64,000 nt of DNA from Nageia nagi (Eukaryota; Pinophyta). Below, piece after piece: positions 59,063 through 64,000 of the stretch. Below the pieces are notes generated by a model, which worked only from the letters and a program-made list of their open reading frames with translations, was not told where the DNA came from and did no database searches. Numbering within the stretch: position 1 is the stretch's first letter; each line of letters starts with the position of its first letter. The stretch lies in the NCBI GenBank assembly GCA_050084985.1, contig JBITNC010000001.1:143034001-143098000 (forward strand), in the 5' to 3' direction. The translations under genes and the position numbers were made by a program.

Positions 59063-60030
59063 TTGATTCTACCATCCTATAGAAGGATATTGAATGAAAT
59101 TAGTTGAGAAGGTCTACCAACATAAGAAGAACACTCTCATGGATAAATGCAAATCCCAAACTAGCTAATCTATGGATAAAGCAACAATGAAATAAGGAAA
59201 CATGGTGAAGATTGATAAAGTTAGATGGATGATGAACATGTGGATATGTAGGATTCAAGAGTGTCACATCACATTGGAAATGAAGGAGGTATAAGAAATG
59301 CAAATCCATCCAAATATTTAGATAAGGAGAAATTCGACACCCTATTGACCTTGGCCAGATCATATGTGCCTCAAATGCAATAATAAAATGAACATTCAAT
59401 AAGGAAGGAGGTGTAAGAAAGGTATGTTGGTGTTGGAGAAGGCCCTAGAATGTCCCATATACAAAGATCCATCTCTTCTTATGAAAAGTATCCTAGAGGA
59501 GGAGACACATTCTTGCATTGGTCTCATTATAAAAAACTTAACAAAGAGGAGACATTTTTGTATAGATACAATGGCCTAGGGATTGAAAAAGACAACCTAG
59601 GATTTGAGTGGAAAGAATCTATTTTTCAAATATCCTAGTTATCTAGAATGGTGGATGATAGAGGGTATTCCTTATTCAAAATTTGATATACTAGATATCT
59701 CCTAGCTATAGAACCAATGTGGGAGAAATTAAGTATTTGCTACAATAATACCTTTGATTATATTATTCTAAATATTCATCAAGAATATTGCTTGAACATG
59801 TAATAGTTCAAGAATGATGTTTCTTTTTCCCTATATTTATATTTTTTGGGAAAGAAAGCTAATGGTAGTTATGCATATGGTGGATGTGAAGAGGATAGGA
59901 TGGATCTACAATAGAGGCTACATATAATGCAGGTGCCCTTGTTTGATGGGAGCATCAAGATGATTACTAGGGAATGTTTGTAAAAGTTACAAACCTATTT
60001 CATTATTAGCTCCATGATAGAGGAGAATTC
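59063..60030 (+). pseudogene. possible gag-region remnant after the primer site
   Basis: Readable plus-strand pieces (for example the 62-codon open frame at 59450-59638 beginning MSHIQRSISSYEK, and YLEWWMIEGIPYSKFDILDI just after) suggest decayed coding sequence. I recognise no domain. Its place immediately after a primer-binding site is the main reason to think of gag. Confidence 0.3.
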
Positions 60031-60036
60031 CATACA

Positions 60037-60172
60037 CTGCAAATGCTTAATCTACACTTCATATATTAAATTCATACTTTGTATGAATAATCCATACTTT
60101 AGATGCTTAATCTATACTCTTGATGCTTAATCCACACTCCATATGCTCAATCCAAATTTTGCATGCTCAACA
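60037..60172. repeat. 20-bp minisatellite
   Basis: Exact 20-bp period with units at 60037, 60057, 60077, 60097, 60117, 60137 and 60157, consensus near CTTTAGATGCTTAATCCATA. Decays into looser copies up to about 60215. Confidence 0.88.
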
Positions 60173-60218
60173 AATGCTAAATCCATGCTTTAGATATTAA
60201 ATTCATTACATGGATTAT

Positions 60219-60487
60219 GAGATCCACACTTGAAATATACTAACATCATCAAGACCAATTCTACATTATAGATTATGAATTCCACACTCTAGATAGGTTG
60301 ACATCATCAATACTAACTTTGCATCGTTAATTTTGAAATTTGCACTTCTAATAGTATGATGGTATCAAGACCAACTCCATAGTATGGATTATGAAATTTA
60401 CACTCTAGATACTTTGACATCATTAAGACTAGTTTCACATTGTAGATTATCAAATCTATAACTCAAATATGCTAATGTCACTACAAC
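60219..60487. repeat. 58-bp minisatellite
   Basis: Units start at 60219, 60277, 60335, 60393 and 60451, each exactly 58 bp, with pattern GAAATYYACACTCTAGATA...GACATCATCAAGACCAA...ATTGTAGATTAT. About 4.6 copies. Confidence 0.92.
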
Positions 60488-60600
60488 TTACTCTAGACTC
60501 TGAAACTCCTTACTCTAGAACCCCTTATTATGGACTTCAAAACTTGTTACTCTAGACTTTGGACCTCCCTAGTTTGGAACCTCTTACTCTAGGTATAATA
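60488..60600. repeat. CTTACTCTAGA repeats, irregular 15-22 bp
   Basis: About six copies of a phrase near CTTACTCTAGACTYTGGAACC, with variable spacing, immediately after the 58-bp array. Confidence 0.75.
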
Positions 60601-62309
60601 AGGTATTGACAATTTGGCTAGGTGTTGATATGAACCATCAACATATTTAGTAAATATATTCTTATATAAATAGAGCAAATAATGATGCTACAAAATACAT
60701 TAAGTCTGATAGCTAAGTAGGAATAACTATGAAAATGTCTAAGTACCAACAAAGAAAAATGAACTAATTTCAATACATTAGAAGGTGAGATAATGATGAA
60801 ATGAAGTTAAGTATCGATATGGTGAGATAATCAAGACAAATACAAATTATTTATGGTTATGAAATTAGTGTAAAGATAGTAACCCAATTTATTTTAATCT
60901 TGGTAGTGAGAATGGAAAAGTAGCTAGTTGAATCACTTAAGGAGTAGTAAAGGAAGATAAAGACATAGGTCACTAATGGATGATGTAAGCAATATGATGA
61001 TGATATAAAAATTAACTAAGTCTAGTGACACATGAGAAGAGTGTAATGGAGATAATTTAAGGTAATAGTGAAGGAGAAATCCAAAGGAGCAATTGGTGGA
61101 TGATGTTAGTAGATGGATGGTTCTTAAAAATGTAAAGGATCTGATACCTTAGATAAAGAAGCCTAATTAGGTATTGGTTAAGGATATAGAAAAATGTTGT
61201 TACTAATAAGTGATGTTAGCTATAAAAAAACTAACAAAAAAGCACTAGTTCTAGTAACTAAGTTGAAAAAGAAAGTAAGTATGAGATCAAGAGAAGAAAG
61301 TCAAGACTTTGAAATAGTGATGTCAATAAGTAAAGGATCACCCAAAATACACTAATTTTGATGATATATTTAAAAAATATGTTGGAGACCAAGTTAAATA
61401 TTGATAAGACAAAGGAATAAAGGATGAGGCTAGCAAGTAATGTAAGCAAGACAAAAGGATGGGTTTCTAGTTTAAAATTAACAATTTTGAAGATTCAAGT
61501 ACTGGAAAGGGAGTTCTAGCATTGAACTAAAGTATTAACACCAGATTTGATATCAACAAGCATAAAAAGGGATCAAAGAGTAAGTGAAAGTATCGATAAG
61601 GTAATTCAAGTGTCAAACTATAGCTTAAATTCTAGGTATAATACCAAAAAGCATGCAAGGGAATTAGAAAATAGAATAAACTATATATTAACTACCAAAA
61701 GGTAATAAACAATATCAAGAAGCAAAAAGGAGATCCAAACTTCATACAAAGGATAAAAAAATTGAGTATAGCATGTTAGATGTACATGATAGTTATCTTT
61801 GACCATTATCAGCATTCACTTATATCAAAAGGAATGGACACACATGTTTAGGGGATGTTGTGTAATTAAAATCATTTTTATCCTATGGAGTAAAGTTTAC
61901 ATTTGAAATGACCAGTTACATGCATTTGTAATTGTTGAAGATGTGAATGTAGGGTTTGTTATTGATAGTAGTAGTTACTATAGTGAAGAAATGATTACAA
62001 TATTGTCAAGGAAGAGATTGTGATGTTATTTTTGTTGTAAGGTGAATCATTAAAGTAAACAAAGGAGCAATGATATGTAGAGTATAAGTAGAACTGAGTA
62101 GAGGATTGGAGTCTATTGATAGGTGTATGAGTGAGATGTTGAAAAAGAGAAAATAATGATAGATTAATAAATATGGTATGGAATAGGCTACGAAGACTCA
62201 TTGTAAGACTTAAACAAATATAGCTATGACAATCAAGATTTAAGAGCTAGATAATTAAGCATATTCAAGTCAATTTTTGATAATTTATCATAAAAAATAT
62301 CTAAACTTT
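60601..62309. other. no gene seen
   Basis: Purine-rich, AT-rich DNA with loosely recurring phrases such as GGATGATGTNAGNA and AACTAAGTATCGATA, but no fixed period, coding domain or LTR border recognised. Open frames on either strand here have low-complexity translations. Confidence 0.5.
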
Positions 62310-62681
62310 TGTTGTATCAAGTAGGTGCTTGATAAGAGGGATTGGTGTTCCTTCCGATTAGTATTGGTAAAGTGGGGTTCGATGCCCCTTCAATTTTTTT
62401 TGATAAATTTGGGGTTGGAGCTCCATTCAATTGGTGCTAGTAAATTGATTGTAAAGTTGATCCGTTATTATGGATCTATTTGGATCATGATCCAGGTAAT
62501 ATTATCCAAGGATGTAGCCACATTAGTGAACCTCATTACATCTTGTGTTGTATGATGTTCTCTTATGGTGCTTTATTTACTTAGTTTTATGTTTGAATTT
62601 TTGACTAATAGAACTAAAAATTAAAGTTTTAATTTATTAAACTAATTCATGTCCCCTCTTAATGTCACTTGGAGTATAACA
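62310..62681 (+). repeat. putative 5' LTR of terminal copia element
   Basis: The right border is well supported (GTATAACA followed by a primer site). The left border is a guess from TGTTGTATC at 62310, an imperfect inverse of the end. No partner LTR lies in the window. Confidence 0.45.
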
Positions 62682-62683
62682 AT

Positions 62684-62695
62684 TGGTATTAGAGT
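62684..62695 (+). other. primer-binding site of terminal copia element
   Basis: TGGTATTAGAGT, two mismatches from the initiator-Met tRNA site, two bases after the LTR end and about 50 nt before the gag start. Confidence 0.7.
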
Positions 62696-62745
62696 TATTC
62701 CCTATGTTTGGTCTAATTGGCTAAGGTGATGAAAGTAGTGACACT

Positions 62746-64000
62746 ATGAGAAGTGGTGAAGGCTTATCATCAAACAAATCTCTTCTTTTTGATGGATCAA
62801 ACTATGAATTTTGGAAGATAAGAATGCATACCTACCTTAGTGCTCTGGGATTTGACATATGGATAGATCAATGAGAAATGGATATACAACACCTACCACT
62901 CCTCTGGTTGATGCAAATGGCTAGAATCTATTTTATAATTACTCCAAAAAAATACTATCATGAGTGGTTTGGTATATAATGAACTTATAAATATCTTAAT
63001 ATGGAAGTTAGCTAAAGCAATATGGGATAAGCTAGAAAGCATTCATGAAAGAGATGGCAAACTCAAAGAAGCAAAGTTATAAACTTATCGGTCAAGGTTT
63101 GAAAGTTTGAAAATGAATTATGAAGGAAACATTACAACCTATCTCTAAAGAGGTAATGAAATCATCAACATCTTGGGAGAAATAATAAAATATGTTGTAA
63201 TTGTGAATAAAATCTTGAGATCACTTCTTTCAAGATTTAACTCCAAGGTATCTTCCATTGAAGAAGCTAAAAAGCTAGACACATTCTCCATGGGTGAAAT
63301 GCATGGTTCATTAACTGCCTATGAAATAAAAATAGGTAAGGCAAAATCCTTTAACAAAGAATTTATTTTCAAAACTACCTGACTATGATGATGAAGGAGA
63401 AATATTAGATCCTAAAGAATATAACTTTTCCTGAAAGGTAAAAAGGGGACAAGAAAAATACAAAGGTAAATTTCCTTTAAAATGCTTTGGTTGTGGTGAT
63501 GTTATTCATTTTTCCAGCAAATGTCCATATAATCAAAATAATGGTAATCATGAATATACAAGAATTATTAGAGGTAGTAGCTATAGAAAAAAAAAGATAG
63601 ACTTTATATAAAAGAAAATCAAAGTAAAAGAAGCTTTATTTCAAAAGAAAGTGAATATGAACCTGATGTCATCTCAAATAATGAATCTAAAGATGAGCAT
63701 CATGAATCCTTGTTTATGGATTTTGAAGCTAAAAATAAGGAATATGAAGCTATTGAAGACTTTGATGATGGTGATAAAGAAAATATTGTTGATCTTGAAC
63801 AAGAGCTTATATTTGCTTTAGATGATCTAGATATTGAAAGAAAGAATAAGAAATTGATTAGAAAACTAGAATATACTAATGATGAGATTGAAGAGATGAA
63901 AGCTCAGTTATAAGAATTTAAGATAACTAAAGAAACCTTGCAACTCTAGTTGATTGATAAAATGAATATATATCACAACTTGGAAGAGGAAATTATTACT
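62746..64000 (+). pseudogene. Ty1/copia gag (UBN2-type), runs off window
   Basis: Starts MRSGEGLSSNKSLLFDGSNY, then EFWKIRMHTYLSALGFDIW, a TGA, and after a frame change the UBN2 core: LAKAIWDKLESIHERDGKLK, SRFESLKMNYEGNI, then NKILRSLLSRFNSKVSSIEE (63173-63382). A CCHC zinc knuckle CFGCGDVIHFSSKC is at about 63483-63527. The C-terminal acidic, coiled part is at 63710-63913 (VDLEQELIFALDDLDIERKN). This is the usual gag order of plant copia elements. Several nonsense codons make it a pseudogene; pol, if present, is outside the window. Confidence 0.85.

Noticed and set aside
60037-60600. CRISPR-like regular repeats
   Set aside because: Units are contiguous without unique spacers and the context is a plant nuclear genome; they are minisatellites.
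61995-62201. 68-codon minus-strand open frame
   Set aside because: Ser/Leu/Phe-rich translation of the complement of purine-rich DNA, with no motif.

Overview
The window looks like nuclear DNA of a seed plant with a large, repeat-filled genome. It is strongly AT-rich, carries a plant legume-lectin receptor kinase and PLS-class PPR (pentatricopeptide repeat) pseudogenes, and most of the rest is decayed plant transposable elements. A gymnosperm such as a conifer would fit, but no single feature proves this. Only one ordinary host gene looks intact: an intronless L-type lectin receptor kinase on the minus strand (9095-11149).

Layout. 1-8135: a decayed plus-strand Ty1/copia element split inside its reverse transcriptase by a minus-strand Ty3/gypsy element (1340-6933). 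9095-11500: the receptor kinase and its upstream region. 11494-12384: a block duplicated at 19213-19955, containing gag-like coding remnants. 13180-15660: a decayed minus-strand LINE. 15660-22000: mostly unreadable AT-rich DNA. 22103-22264: a truncated histone H2B tail pseudogene. 23300-32227: a field of minus-strand PPR fragments, including seven tandem copies of a ~133-bp unit. It is mixed with a decayed plus-strand Transposase_24-type (En/Spm-like) pseudogene (26010-27345) and short local repeats.

The most striking structure is a four-deep nest. A PPR pseudogene is interrupted by copia-B (outer limits 32228-57077). The 5' LTR of copia-B is interrupted by a large Ty3/gypsy element (37367-57019, perfect 5-bp target duplication AGTAG). 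The 5' LTR of that element is in turn interrupted by a young Tork/Tnt1-like copia-A (38997-44104, LTRs about 98% identical, four nonsense codons in an otherwise complete gag-pol frame). PPR reading resumes at 57078-57290.

The gypsy element has an uncommon order: gag, protease, a separate RVT_3-type RNase H, reverse transcriptase, a second RNase H, integrase, then about 4 kb of extra 3' coding sequence. 58255-64000 holds a 271-bp tandem duplication, two primer-binding sites that mark the 5' ends of further LTR elements, a cluster of exact-period minisatellites (20 bp and 58 bp), and a copia gag running off the window end. Many in-frame stops in the old elements are TAG at expected Gln positions, consistent with C-to-T decay of methylated CAG sites.
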